NCBI GenBank assembly: GCA_965242805.1
Contig: CBDETD010000002.1
Span: 124,001 to 188,000, forward strand
Direction of reading: 5' to 3'
Origin: JANQEU01 sp965242805
GTDB taxonomy: Bacteria; Bacteroidota; Bacteroidia; Cytophagales; Cyclobacteriaceae
Length of the DNA: 64,000 nucleotides
Shown here one piece after another: positions 1 to 8,244 of this stretch. Each line of letters starts with the position of its first letter. The first letter of the stretch is position 1. The notes below the pieces were generated by a model that made no database searches, was not told the DNA's origin, and saw only the letters and a program-made list of their open reading frames with translations. A program made the translations under genes and the position numbers.

Positions 1-174
1 GTATCAAGTCATGCGGTTGAAATGCCTACTGCCGTCCGTTATGCCTGGTCTGATAATCCTGGTAAGCTCAACGTATATAGTAAGGAGGGATTACCATTGG
101 CCCCTTTCCGTACAGATGATTGGCAGCTGAGTACTGAAGGACAGGTCTATGATGACACTCCCCATCAGTTTTAG
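1..174 (+). CDS. Sialate O-acetylesterase, C-terminal fragment
   Basis: The window opens inside a reading frame that ends with TAG at 172-174, giving the last 57 residues of a protein. The string AVRYAWSDNP followed by KEGLPLAPFRTD is the typical C-terminal end of SGNH-type sialate O-acetylesterases (SASA family), where VRYAW and the L..PFRTD block close the domain. Such enzymes remove O-acetyl groups from sialic acids or acetylated glycans in the periplasm, and are common in Bacteroidota glycan loci. That fits the mannose-type locus which follows. The active site lies outside the window, so activity cannot be judged. Confidence 0.75.
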   Translation, partial: VSSHAVEMPTAVRYAWSDNPGKLNVYSKEGLPLAPFRTDDWQLSTEGQVYDDTPHQF

Positions 175-323
175 TAGAATCCATACTGCATTTCTTCCCT
201 AATTACTTGTAAACCTCCAGCCATCCTTCAGTCATTTAGAGCGAAGTAATCCTACACATGAGGTTCAATGACAGCTTGATCAAATCCCAGCTTGGAATTC
301 TATTCTAATCCTAGTAACTTAGT

Positions 324-345
324 TATGTTCATATGTATGAACATA
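324..345. promoter_or_regulatory. Perfect 22-bp palindrome, probable GntR operator
   Basis: TATGTTCATA (324-333), a TG centre and TATGAACATA (336-345) form a perfect two-fold symmetric site. It ends 7 bp before the ATG of the GntR/UTRA regulator. GntR dimers bind short palindromes of this size, so autoregulation by blocking initiation is the simplest reading. No other copy was noticed by eye in the window, but this was not an exhaustive search. Confidence 0.6.
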
Positions 346-352
346 GTTCAAA

Positions 353-1084
353 ATGAAATTTAAAATAGACCATACAAGTCCCATTCCGCTGCACTTGCAG
401 GTAGAGCAATTACTAAGGGAGTTGATCAAAGAACCTGATTATCAACAGGGAAAGCTGTTACCAAAGGAAGTGGAATTAGCAAAAATGCTAGGCATCTCCA
501 GGAATACCGTCCGACAGGCTACAAACAAGCTTTCAAACGAAAACCTCTTGGTTAGAAAAAAGGGTATCGGCACTAGGGTGGCCTCCAATAAGGTTACTAC
601 ACGATTGTCAGATTGGTACAGCTTTAGTGACGAAATGCACGAACGTGGTATCAACATGATCAATTATGAGATCAATACCTCCTGGGAAAAAGCAACAGAT
701 GAGATAGCGAATGCATTGGAATTGGCAACAGGAGAAGAAGTCTTAAAATTGGAAAGAGTGAGGGGTTCCGAGGATGGTCCGACAGTATATTTTGTATCCT
801 ATTTTCATCCCAGAGTGGGTTTGACTGGCGAGGAAGATTTTACCAGACACCTTTATGAGATCCTCGAAAACGAACATTCTACTATTCCCACGATCTCAAA
901 GGAAGAAATAAGGGCTATTCTTGCTGAAGATGTGGTTTGCGGGAAGTTATCAGTGGAGCAAGGGAGTCCCATTTTGTTAAGGACTCGAAGAGTTTTAGAT
1001 CCGGGAAGTCGCCCAATTGAATACAATCTTGGATTTTACAGGGCAGAAAAATTCACCTATTCCATAGACATCGAGCGAAAATGA
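353..1084 (+). CDS. GntR-family transcriptional regulator with UTRA domain
   Basis: This 243-residue protein has an N-terminal winged helix-turn-helix of the GntR type (about residues 5-75; PIPLHLQVEQLLRELI, then LPKEVELAKMLGISRNTVRQA). A C-terminal UTRA effector domain of the HutC subfamily follows (about 95-240). Such regulators usually repress catabolic operons and release DNA when a sugar phosphate or similar metabolite binds UTRA. The gene overlaps the next one, an ECF sigma factor, by 4 bp (ATGA), so the two are probably translationally coupled. A perfect palindrome directly upstream is the likely autoregulatory site. The local target is inferred to be the SusC-led mannose locus; the effector is unknown. 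Confidence 0.92.
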   Translation: MKFKIDHTSPIPLHLQVEQLLRELIKEPDYQQGKLLPKEVELAKMLGISRNTVRQATNKLSNENLLVRKKGIGTRVASNKVTTRLSDWYSFSDEMHERGINMINYEINTSWEKATDEIANALELATGEEVLKLERVRGSEDGPTVYFVSYFHPRVGLTGEEDFTRHLYEILENEHSTIPTISKEEIRAILAEDVVCGKLSVEQGSPILLRTRRVLDPGSRPIEYNLGFYRAEKFTYSIDIERK

Positions 1085-1647
1085 CATCAACGACCTTGAC
1101 TCAAGCAAATGATGTAACAGGCCTGATTTCGGGGTGCAGAAACTCCTTTGAAAGAATATACCTGTGCTATAGGGATAGGGTGTTCTTCTATGTGCTGAAA
1201 CTTACCAAATCGGAAGATATGGCTCAGGAGATTGTTCAGGACGTATTTCTGAAGGTATGGATTAATCGAGAGAAGGTAGATCCGTCCTATAATTTTTCTT
1301 CATTCATTTTTAAGGTAGCTCATAATCATTCCATAAATATCTTGAAACGAGCGACTTATGAGAAAATAGCTAAAGAAAGGATTTCGAAAATTTCTGCGAA
1401 TCAAATCACGAACACCGAGGACAATGTGGTGTTCAATGAATATATGGCAATAATGGACCGGGCAGTGGGGGAATTACCTCCCCGACGTAAAAGCATTTTT
1501 GAAATGAGTCGGAACAAAGGAATCAGTCACGATGAGATAGCAGGCATCATGGGGATTTCAAAGAACACTGTTAAAAGTCAGCTTGTCAAAGCCACAAAAT
1601 TCATTAAAAACTATTTCGCATTGAACGCCGGAATGTCATTGCAGTGA
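1081..1647 (+). CDS. ECF-type RNA polymerase sigma factor (Bacteroidota family)
   Basis: This 188-residue protein has sigma region 2 (about 20-90; FERIYLCYRDRVFFYVLKLT, with DMAQEIVQDVFLKVW) and region 4 (about 125-180; LPPRRKSIFEMSRNKGISHDEIA then a recognition helix GISKNTVKSQL). In Bacteroidota such sigma factors normally sit beside a FecR-like anti-sigma gene and drive SusC/SusD operons through an STN domain on SusC. Here there is no anti-sigma gene. The partner is instead the overlapping GntR regulator, and the SusC downstream has no STN domain. I infer that its level, rather than sequestration, controls the locus. Confidence 0.92.
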   Translation: MTSTTLTQANDVTGLISGCRNSFERIYLCYRDRVFFYVLKLTKSEDMAQEIVQDVFLKVWINREKVDPSYNFSSFIFKVAHNHSINILKRATYEKIAKERISKISANQITNTEDNVVFNEYMAIMDRAVGELPPRRKSIFEMSRNKGISHDEIAGIMGISKNTVKSQLVKATKFIKNYFALNAGMSLQ

Positions 1648-1709
1648 GGAATGACTTTGAATAATAGCATTTCCAGTAATCCTAATAATTACCTAATTTG
1701 TATGATAAA

Positions 1710-1731
1710 CACTTGAACCTGTGGTCAAGTG
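1710..1731. promoter_or_regulatory. Inverted repeat in the leader of the first SusC gene
   Basis: CACTTGA (1710-1716) is mirrored by TCAAGTG (1725-1731). With the inner CC/GG pairs it can fold into a nine-base-pair hairpin with one bulged A and a TGT loop. It lies 42 bp before the SusC start and has no T-run, so it is not a terminator. It could be an operator or a leader RNA structure. No clean TAnnTTTG promoter was found in this 126-bp gap. Confidence 0.35.
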
Positions 1732-1773
1732 ACCTCGGTTCTCCTTTCATAAAAACAAGCTAACATCCAGAAA

Positions 1774-4700
1774 ATGATCCTCAGGAATACGCTCAAGATC
1801 TTAATCTCATTCGTTGTATTCACCTATTCCAATCTGGCTTTTTCGCAAAATGTTGTAACGGGAAGGATCACTTCCGCAGAGGATGGCCAGGGACTTCCCG
1901 GGGTGACGATAGCCATAAAAGGAACCACTTCCGGAACTATATCCGGAGCCGATGGTGAATACAGGTTAACAGCTTCTTCCGATGACATTCTGATCATAAG
2001 GTTTGTTGGTTTTATCGAAAAGGAAGTTTCGGTGGCCAATCGATCAGTTGTTGATGTCAGTCTAGAAGTTGAAATAAGTGCACTCGACGAGATCGTTGTC
2101 GTCGCTTATGGGGAAGTAAGGAAAAAAGACCTTACTGGCTCCGTAGCTACTGTCAAGGGCGAAGACATGGCTAAGACAGCTTCTGTATCCCTTGATCAGG
2201 CTTTACAGGGTCAGGCGGCTGGAGTGCAGGTTACCCAGGTTTCAGGACGACCAGGTGGACAAACTTCCATTCGGATTAGGGGCAGTAGTTCCGTGGCAGC
2301 CGGAAATGAACCTCTATTTGTGATCGATGGTATGTTGGTATCGAGCAGCAATGATGATATCAATGCTGGTGGGACACTGGGATCTTCATTAAACGCATTG
2401 TCCACTTTAAATCCGAGTGACATTGAATCAATACAGGTATTGAAGGACGCATCAGCAACAGCACTTTACGGGTCTAGAGGAGCCAATGGAGTTGTATTGA
2501 TCACAACAAAAGGAGGAAAAGAGGGGAGAACCAGCATTTCATTGGATTCATACTATGGCGTTCAGCGCGTTCCTGAAACCTTTGACCTTTTGAATGGCGA
2601 GGAGTTTGCCAATTACATGAATGAACTCAGTAGAGATCGGGGCCTTCCTACAGATGTACGATACCTTATTCCTGAAGATTTTGGAGAAGGGACTGATTGG
2701 CAGGAAGCGATTTTCAGGGAAGCACCGATGCAAAGTCATAGTTTAACCATCTCCGGGGGTGACGACGAAACAAGATATTCTGTGGGAGGTTCTTATTACA
2801 ATCAAGACGGTATTGTCCTTAACTCTGATTTTGAAAGGGCAACTTTCCGAGCAAGCTTGGATAGAAAAATCAATAACTACCTTAAAGTAGGTACCAATGT
2901 AAACCTGAGTCATATCACATCAAGAGGCGTACTCACCGGTGCTCTTGGCCCAAGTACCGGAGTGTTATTACCTGGATCTATTACTTCTGCATTACTGTTT
3001 CCTCCAACTTTACCGGTTTTTGATGATACGGTGGAGGGCGGATACACATTCGAAGATGACAGGGGGCGAAACCTTGCAAATCCCGTTGCAGACGCAAGGG
3101 AATCTGACAATATCAACAATAACTCCAGGATTATTGGTAGCATATTCACTGAATGGGAGATAATTGATGATCTCAAATTCAAAATTTATCTTGGGATCGA
3201 TGGATTTTCAACCAAGGACAACCGCTTCGTTCCTAACTATTTGAAACGTACTGAACCCAATAATGGAGATGCTGTGGTGTCAACTGTTGATGGTTTTACC
3301 TGGTTGACTGAATATACGCTGAACTACAAGAAGCAACTCAAACCCGATCACTTTGTAGATGCCTTGGTAGGATATACCCGTCAGGCATTCAGCTCGGAAC
3401 GTCTGTTTGCATTCACTTTGGATTTTCCTGATAATACCTTCGGTTGGCATAACTTAAGGTCAGGACTGAATCCACAACCTTCAAGTACCGCTGAATCCTC
3501 CTGGGGTATTGTAAGCTACCTCGGGCGGGTGAACTATAACATAAAGGGAAAGTACTTGACTACTATTACGGGTAGAGCTGATGGATCCTCAAAATTTGGT
3601 GAAGACAGCAAATATGGATTTTTCCCCTCACTGGCTTTTGCATGGAATATTAATGAAGAACCCTTTTTCGACCAAAACGAGTTTTTTCAGTCATTTAAGG
3701 TTAGAACAAGTATTGGTGTCATTGGCAATTCAGAGATCGGATCCTTTAATTCACTCGCAACTGTAGGTCCTAGGGGAGAAGGTACATTCAACAACAATGA
3801 ACCATATATTGGAACAGGTCCTTTACGTATTCCAAACCCTGAATTAAAATGGGAAAGAACAGAACAACTGGATCTTGGTCTCGATATAGCATTTTTTGAT
3901 GCTCGGATGATGGTCACAGCAGATTATTATTATCAGCGGACTTCGGATCTATTGCTTTCGACTCCAATACCCAACACAACCGGATTTTCCAGTTTTGTTG
4001 CAAATATCGGGAAGCTAAGAAATGTAGGTGTTGAGCTATCTATTGATGCAATTGTTTTAGAAGAAAATCCGATCAGTTGGAGAAGTACTTTCAATATCTC
4101 GGCAAATAGGAATGAAATACGCAAACTTTCCGATGAAAATGACATACCTGCTCCGGGTGTTTTACTGGTTCCATCTGGATGGAACATAATAAGAGTAGGA
4201 GAACCCTTGGGTACGTTTTTTGGATTGATCAATGATGGCATATTTCAAACCGATGCAGAAGCACAAGCATCAGCGGTATTGGTTGGACAAACTCCAGAAG
4301 CTGGTCAAAGAAGATATCGCGATATTAATGGAAGAGATGCAGACGGAAACTTAACCGGAGAGCCAGATGGCATTATCAATGAAGCGGACCGAGCCATTTT
4401 GGGGCAAGCCCAACCTAAATTCACATGGAACCTCACTAATACTTTCGAATACAAGGGAATTGACCTCTCATTTTTCATTCAGGCGAGCCATGGAAATGAC
4501 ATTGTGAATGCTTATCAATTTGAATTGGGCACTTTAACCGGAGAAACCAATGTATACCGTGAAGCCTATTTCAATAGATGGACCCCAACAAATCCCAGTA
4601 ATAAATATCCAACATTCGATCCTACTGACCGTGGTGTTTTCTCCTCCGCCCAGGTGGAAGACGGTACCTTCATACGACTAAGAAACGTCACATTGGGATA

Positions 4701-4908
4701 TACTCTGCCGCCTCAGCTCCTTGACAGGTTAAAACTATCCAATATGAGAGTTTATTTCACTGGAACAAACTTGTTTACGATAACCGACTATAGTGGCTAC
4801 GATCCGGAAGTAAATGCTTTTGGACAAAACGCTCTGTTATTGGGAATAGATTATGGAGGGTATCCATTATCAAGGTCTTTCATCGCTGGCGTACAAATTG
4901 GAATTTGA
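1774..4908 (+). CDS. SusC/RagA-family TonB-linked outer membrane transporter
   Basis: A 1044-residue protein with a signal peptide (about 1-25, ending NLAFSQ). A carboxypeptidase-regulatory-like domain follows (about 28-105; VTGRITSAEDGQGLPGVTI), then a TonB-box-like segment with DEIVVVAYG, a plug domain (about 115-240; LQGQAAGVQV, IRIRGSSS, VLKDASATALYGSRGANGVV), and a 22-strand barrel to the C-terminus. It imports glycan fragments across the outer membrane with its SusD partner, whose start lies 1 bp after this stop. There is no STN signalling domain between the signal peptide and the regulatory-like domain. Neighbouring GH92 and ManA suggest mannose-containing oligosaccharides as cargo. 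Confidence 0.95.
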   Translation: MILRNTLKILISFVVFTYSNLAFSQNVVTGRITSAEDGQGLPGVTIAIKGTTSGTISGADGEYRLTASSDDILIIRFVGFIEKEVSVANRSVVDVSLEVEISALDEIVVVAYGEVRKKDLTGSVATVKGEDMAKTASVSLDQALQGQAAGVQVTQVSGRPGGQTSIRIRGSSSVAAGNEPLFVIDGMLVSSSNDDINAGGTLGSSLNALSTLNPSDIESIQVLKDASATALYGSRGANGVVLITTKGGKEGRTSISLDSYYGVQRVPETFDLLNGEEFANYMNELSRDRGLPTDVRYLIPEDFGEGTDWQEAIFREAPMQSHSLTISGGDDETRYSVGGSYYNQDGIVLNSDFERATFRASLDRKINNYLKVGTNVNLSHITSRGVLTGALGPSTGVLLPGSITSALLFPPTLPVFDDTVEGGYTFEDDRGRNLANPVADARESDNINNNSRIIGSIFTEWEIIDDLKFKIYLGIDGFSTKDNRFVPNYLKRTEPNNGDAVVSTVDGFTWLTEYTLNYKKQLKPDHFVDALVGYTRQAFSSERLFAFTLDFPDNTFGWHNLRSGLNPQPSSTAESSWGIVSYLGRVNYNIKGKYLTTITGRADGSSKFGEDSKYGFFPSLAFAWNINEEPFFDQNEFFQSFKVRTSIGVIGNSEIGSFNSLATVGPRGEGTFNNNEPYIGTGPLRIPNPELKWERTEQLDLGLDIAFFDARMMVTADYYYQRTSDLLLSTPIPNTTGFSSFVANIGKLRNVGVELSIDAIVLEENPISWRSTFNISANRNEIRKLSDENDIPAPGVLLVPSGWNIIRVGEPLGTFFGLINDGIFQTDAEAQASAVLVGQTPEAGQRRYRDINGRDADGNLTGEPDGIINEADRAILGQAQPKFTWNLTNTFEYKGIDLSFFIQASHGNDIVNAYQFELGTLTGETNVYREAYFNRWTPTNPSNKYPTFDPTDRGVFSSAQVEDGTFIRLRNVTLGYTLPPQLLDRLKLSNMRVYFTGTNLFTITDYSGYDPEVNAFGQNALLLGIDYGGYPLSRSFIAGVQIGI

Positions 4909-4909
4909 A

Positions 4910-6397
4910 ATGAGTAATAGTTTAACATTTAAGGGCATTATTCTCTCAATCGTATTAACTCTCATAATGGGATCTTGTAATGATATATTGGAGGAAGATC
5001 CACAGGACCAGGTTTTCGCCACAAATTTCTTCCAGAACGAAAATGACGCCATTGGAGCTGTAAATGCAATTTACGCAGCACTGAACTCGACGAGCATTGG
5101 ACCAACGTTTGGAGGTGTTTATCATAGCACTCATTGGGTTATACAGGGATTAGCAAGTGACGAGATGAATAATCGACAAGCCGGGACTCCGCAGAATGAC
5201 CAGTTGGAAACTTTTCAGTTCAACGCCTCCAATTCTACCATTTTCGATATGTGGATCCAACTCTACAGAGCTTTAAGCTTTGCCAATTTTGCCCTTAGTG
5301 GTATTCCGGATTCACCGATCAATGAAGATATCAAGACACGTTTAGTTGGAGAAGCGAGTTTTTTACGTGGGATCCTGTATTTCGAATTAGTACGCCTATT
5401 TGGTGAGGTACCGATGATCCTGGAGGATGAGGATGAAATAAGACCATCGAAGAATTCCGTTGAAGAGATCTATACCCAGATCATTTCCGACTTAAATATT
5501 GCGGTGAATGGTCTTCCACAGAGTTATGATGCAGGGAATGGTTTAGGACGTGCCACATGGGGTGCTGCAAAATCGGCAATGGCAAGAGTATACCTCACAA
5601 GAGGGGAATGGCAACTGGCAGCCGACAATGCTCTTGACGTCATCAATTCCGGAAACTATGCACTTTGGCCAGATTTTGCTGACGCATTCCGGATTGCTAA
5701 TGAAAACGGTCAGGAAACTGTTTTCGGGGTGGGATTCGGAGATGGTGGTGGATCAATTTCCTTTTGGGAAGTTGGCCAGTTTAATGTCAGACTGTTACCA
5801 CGGAGCCTTACAACAGTCATACCTGGAGTCAATGCCCAGGGATGGCAGGTAGCGACACAGGATCTTTATGATTCTTACGAAACAGGGGATCGACGTCGAG
5901 ATGTAACCTTCATGACTGATGTTGGGGGTACACCTCTTGATGATCCCTATATACGAAAGTACTGGGATGACATAGGTGAACCTCAAGCCGGCAATACAGA
6001 AGCCGATTTTCCTTTAATCAGGTATTCCGATGTACTGTTGATGTACGCCGAAGCACTCAATGAGATCAATGGCGGCCCAACTGCTGATGCATATAATGCA
6101 ATCAATCAGGTAAGACAGAGGGCACGATTTGATGGGACACAGGATCAACCGGTACTTGCAGATCTGGTGGGGTTGTCACAAAGTGAATTCAGTGATGCTG
6201 TACTTCTGGAAAGAAGAAAGGAATTTGTTGCGGAAGGTCATCGCTGGTTTGACCTCGTGCGAACTGGAAAATTACAGGAGCTTGTTCCAGTTGCAAAGCC
6301 CGGTGTTACACCACAATCTTACCACGTTTTATTCCCGATTCCACTGGAAGAGATAGACCTAAACCAAAATCTTCTTCCTCAAAATGATGGCTATTAA
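4910..6397 (+). CDS. SusD/RagB-family starch-binding-like outer membrane lipoprotein
   Basis: A surface glycan-binding lid for the preceding SusC. The ATG at 4910 is chosen over an earlier in-frame ATG at 4853. It follows the SusC stop by 1 bp and gives a clean lipoprotein signal with lipobox LIMGSC (Cys23) in a 495-residue product. Family marks are DILEEDPQDQV after the Cys, the TPR-like middle (RLVGEASFLRGILYFELVRLFG, ATWGAAKSAMARVYL), and the C-terminal ERRKEFVAEGHRWFDLVRTG block, where R, E and W are near-invariant. It is co-transcribed with SusC. Confidence 0.95.
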   Translation: MSNSLTFKGIILSIVLTLIMGSCNDILEEDPQDQVFATNFFQNENDAIGAVNAIYAALNSTSIGPTFGGVYHSTHWVIQGLASDEMNNRQAGTPQNDQLETFQFNASNSTIFDMWIQLYRALSFANFALSGIPDSPINEDIKTRLVGEASFLRGILYFELVRLFGEVPMILEDEDEIRPSKNSVEEIYTQIISDLNIAVNGLPQSYDAGNGLGRATWGAAKSAMARVYLTRGEWQLAADNALDVINSGNYALWPDFADAFRIANENGQETVFGVGFGDGGGSISFWEVGQFNVRLLPRSLTTVIPGVNAQGWQVATQDLYDSYETGDRRRDVTFMTDVGGTPLDDPYIRKYWDDIGEPQAGNTEADFPLIRYSDVLLMYAEALNEINGGPTADAYNAINQVRQRARFDGTQDQPVLADLVGLSQSEFSDAVLLERRKEFVAEGHRWFDLVRTGKLQELVPVAKPGVTPQSYHVLFPIPLEEIDLNQNLLPQNDGY

Positions 6398-6432
6398 ACT
6401 TTTGAAGTTCTTACCCTTAACCGAAAACTTCA

Positions 6433-8226
6433 TTGAGATCTAATTACGACAAGTATCCTGTACATCCCATAAAAGACTTTGAGTCACCATGCATTGAAGG
6501 CTGGGAGCCTATAGTTAATCATTTACGTACTAAGGGCGGTAGTAATATCAAGATAGTGATTGAATGCTACCAGGGGATTTATGAAGAGGAATTTCATCGT
6601 AACATCAGGGATCTGGCAGGTTTTGAGTTTATTGATGCTTCTGATGGATTCAAAAAACATGAGGAGATCAAGGAGATGGTTTATCCGGATGTCACTGATG
6701 ATAGGATCTTCGGAAAATGGACCAATCTATCCATCCATGATTTTTTTGATAAACAATTACTTAAAAACCTCAAAAATCGGGTCGTTTCCTCGGATTGCTC
6801 AATGGTAGTTTATGGGACAGGGGCCAGTTTGATTTGTGACAATTGGGACATTTTGATCTATGCAGATATGGCAAGGTGGGAGATCCAACAGAGGATGAGG
6901 TCCAATCTGGTGAACAATCTCGGTATACTAAATAAGGATGACGAATTCAGCTCCAAGTACAAGCAGGGATATTTTGTAGATTGGCGGGTATGTGATCGCA
7001 TCAAGATCGATTTGCTGCCAAAGATCGATTATCTACTAGATACGAATGTTCCACTCAAACCCAAACTGGTAAATGGGAATGACGTAAGAAAAGGTCTTAA
7101 TGAAATTTCGCGAAGACCATTTCGATTGATGCCTTTCTTTGACCCCGGTCCCTGGGGAGGTCAGTGGATGAAGGAGGTTTGTGATTTGGACAGGTCGGTG
7201 CAGAATTTTGCATGGTGTTTTGACTGCGTTCCGGAAGAAAACAGTCTGTTGTTGGGGTTTGGAGAGTCGGTATTAGAGATTCCATCGGTCAATTTGTTGT
7301 TCCTTTATGGCAGTGATGTCTTAGGTGAAGAGTTACATCAAGTAATGGGTCCCGAATTTCCCATAAGATTTGATTTTCTCGATACAATGGAAGGTGGTAA
7401 TCTAAGCCTTCAGGTTCATCCATCAGTATCATATATAAGAGAACAATTCGGAATTTCCTATACCCAGGATGAGAGTTACTACCTCCTTGACGCCAAGGAT
7501 GGGGCAGAGGTGTATCTTGGTCTTAAGGAGGGGGTTGACCCCAAGCAAATGATCCATGAACTCGTTGATGCACAGAAAGGAGGTTCAAAATTTGATGCTG
7601 AAAAACACGTTCAGACCTGGACCGTACGGAAGCATGATCATGTACTTATTCCGGCTGGTACGGTGCATTGTTCAGGAGAAAATAGTATGGTTCTCGAGAT
7701 CAGCGCAACACCCTACATATTTACCTTCAAATTGTGGGATTGGGGTAGACTCGGTCTTGACGGTAAACCCAGGCCGATAAATATCAGTCATGGTGAGAAA
7801 GTGATTGAATGGGATCGGACGACCTCCTGGACCAGGGAAAATCTAATAAATCAAGTGGAAATAGTAGGTGAGGGTGAAGGATGGAAGGAAGAAAAGACAG
7901 GTCTCCATGAGTTGGAATTCATTGAAACAAGGAGGCATTGGTTTGAAAAAAAGGTTCCTCATCATACAGATGGTCAGGTCAATGTACTTAATCTGGTTGA
8001 AGGTAGAGAAGCAATTGTTGAAAGCCCTTCAGATGCCTTTGATCCATTTGTAGTTCATTATGCTGAAACTTTTATCGTTCCAGCTTCGGTAGGTGAGTAT
8101 ACGATCCGTCCTTTCGGGGAGAGTGAGGGGAAGACTTGTGGTACTATAAAGGCATTTGTCAGGATGAAAAACTTAAGGGAATTAGGAGATGATCTCAGGA
8201 TGATAAATGGCAGAACATTTTATTAA
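6433..8226 (+). CDS. manA: Class I mannose-6-phosphate isomerase with N-terminal kinase-like domain
   Basis: Interconverts mannose-6-phosphate and fructose-6-phosphate in the cytoplasm. The C-terminal part (about 230-597) is a type I cupin isomerase. Zinc ligands are visible as Q327 and H329 (NLSLQVHP), E347 (TQDESYY) and H412 (PAGTVHCSG). The first about 220 residues form an extra domain with YGTGASLICDNWDILIYADM; I recall this as uridine-kinase-like, but no GxxxxGK[ST] P-loop is visible. This long two-domain form (597 versus about 320-420 residues) is known in Bacteroidota. The start is TTG at 6433, because a stop lies just upstream and the next ATG would remove conserved sequence. It sits 35 bp after susD. 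Confidence 0.88.
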   Translation: MRSNYDKYPVHPIKDFESPCIEGWEPIVNHLRTKGGSNIKIVIECYQGIYEEEFHRNIRDLAGFEFIDASDGFKKHEEIKEMVYPDVTDDRIFGKWTNLSIHDFFDKQLLKNLKNRVVSSDCSMVVYGTGASLICDNWDILIYADMARWEIQQRMRSNLVNNLGILNKDDEFSSKYKQGYFVDWRVCDRIKIDLLPKIDYLLDTNVPLKPKLVNGNDVRKGLNEISRRPFRLMPFFDPGPWGGQWMKEVCDLDRSVQNFAWCFDCVPEENSLLLGFGESVLEIPSVNLLFLYGSDVLGEELHQVMGPEFPIRFDFLDTMEGGNLSLQVHPSVSYIREQFGISYTQDESYYLLDAKDGAEVYLGLKEGVDPKQMIHELVDAQKGGSKFDAEKHVQTWTVRKHDHVLIPAGTVHCSGENSMVLEISATPYIFTFKLWDWGRLGLDGKPRPINISHGEKVIEWDRTTSWTRENLINQVEIVGEGEGWKEEKTGLHELEFIETRRHWFEKKVPHHTDGQVNVLNLVEGREAIVESPSDAFDPFVVHYAETFIVPASVGEYTIRPFGESEGKTCGTIKAFVRMKNLRELGDDLRMINGRTFY

Positions 8227-8244
8227 CGACAATTCAATAGCTAA

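Noticed and set aside
4853..4909. Earlier in-frame start for the first SusD gene
   Set aside because: It would lie inside SusC and put 19 extra residues before a perfect lipoprotein signal.
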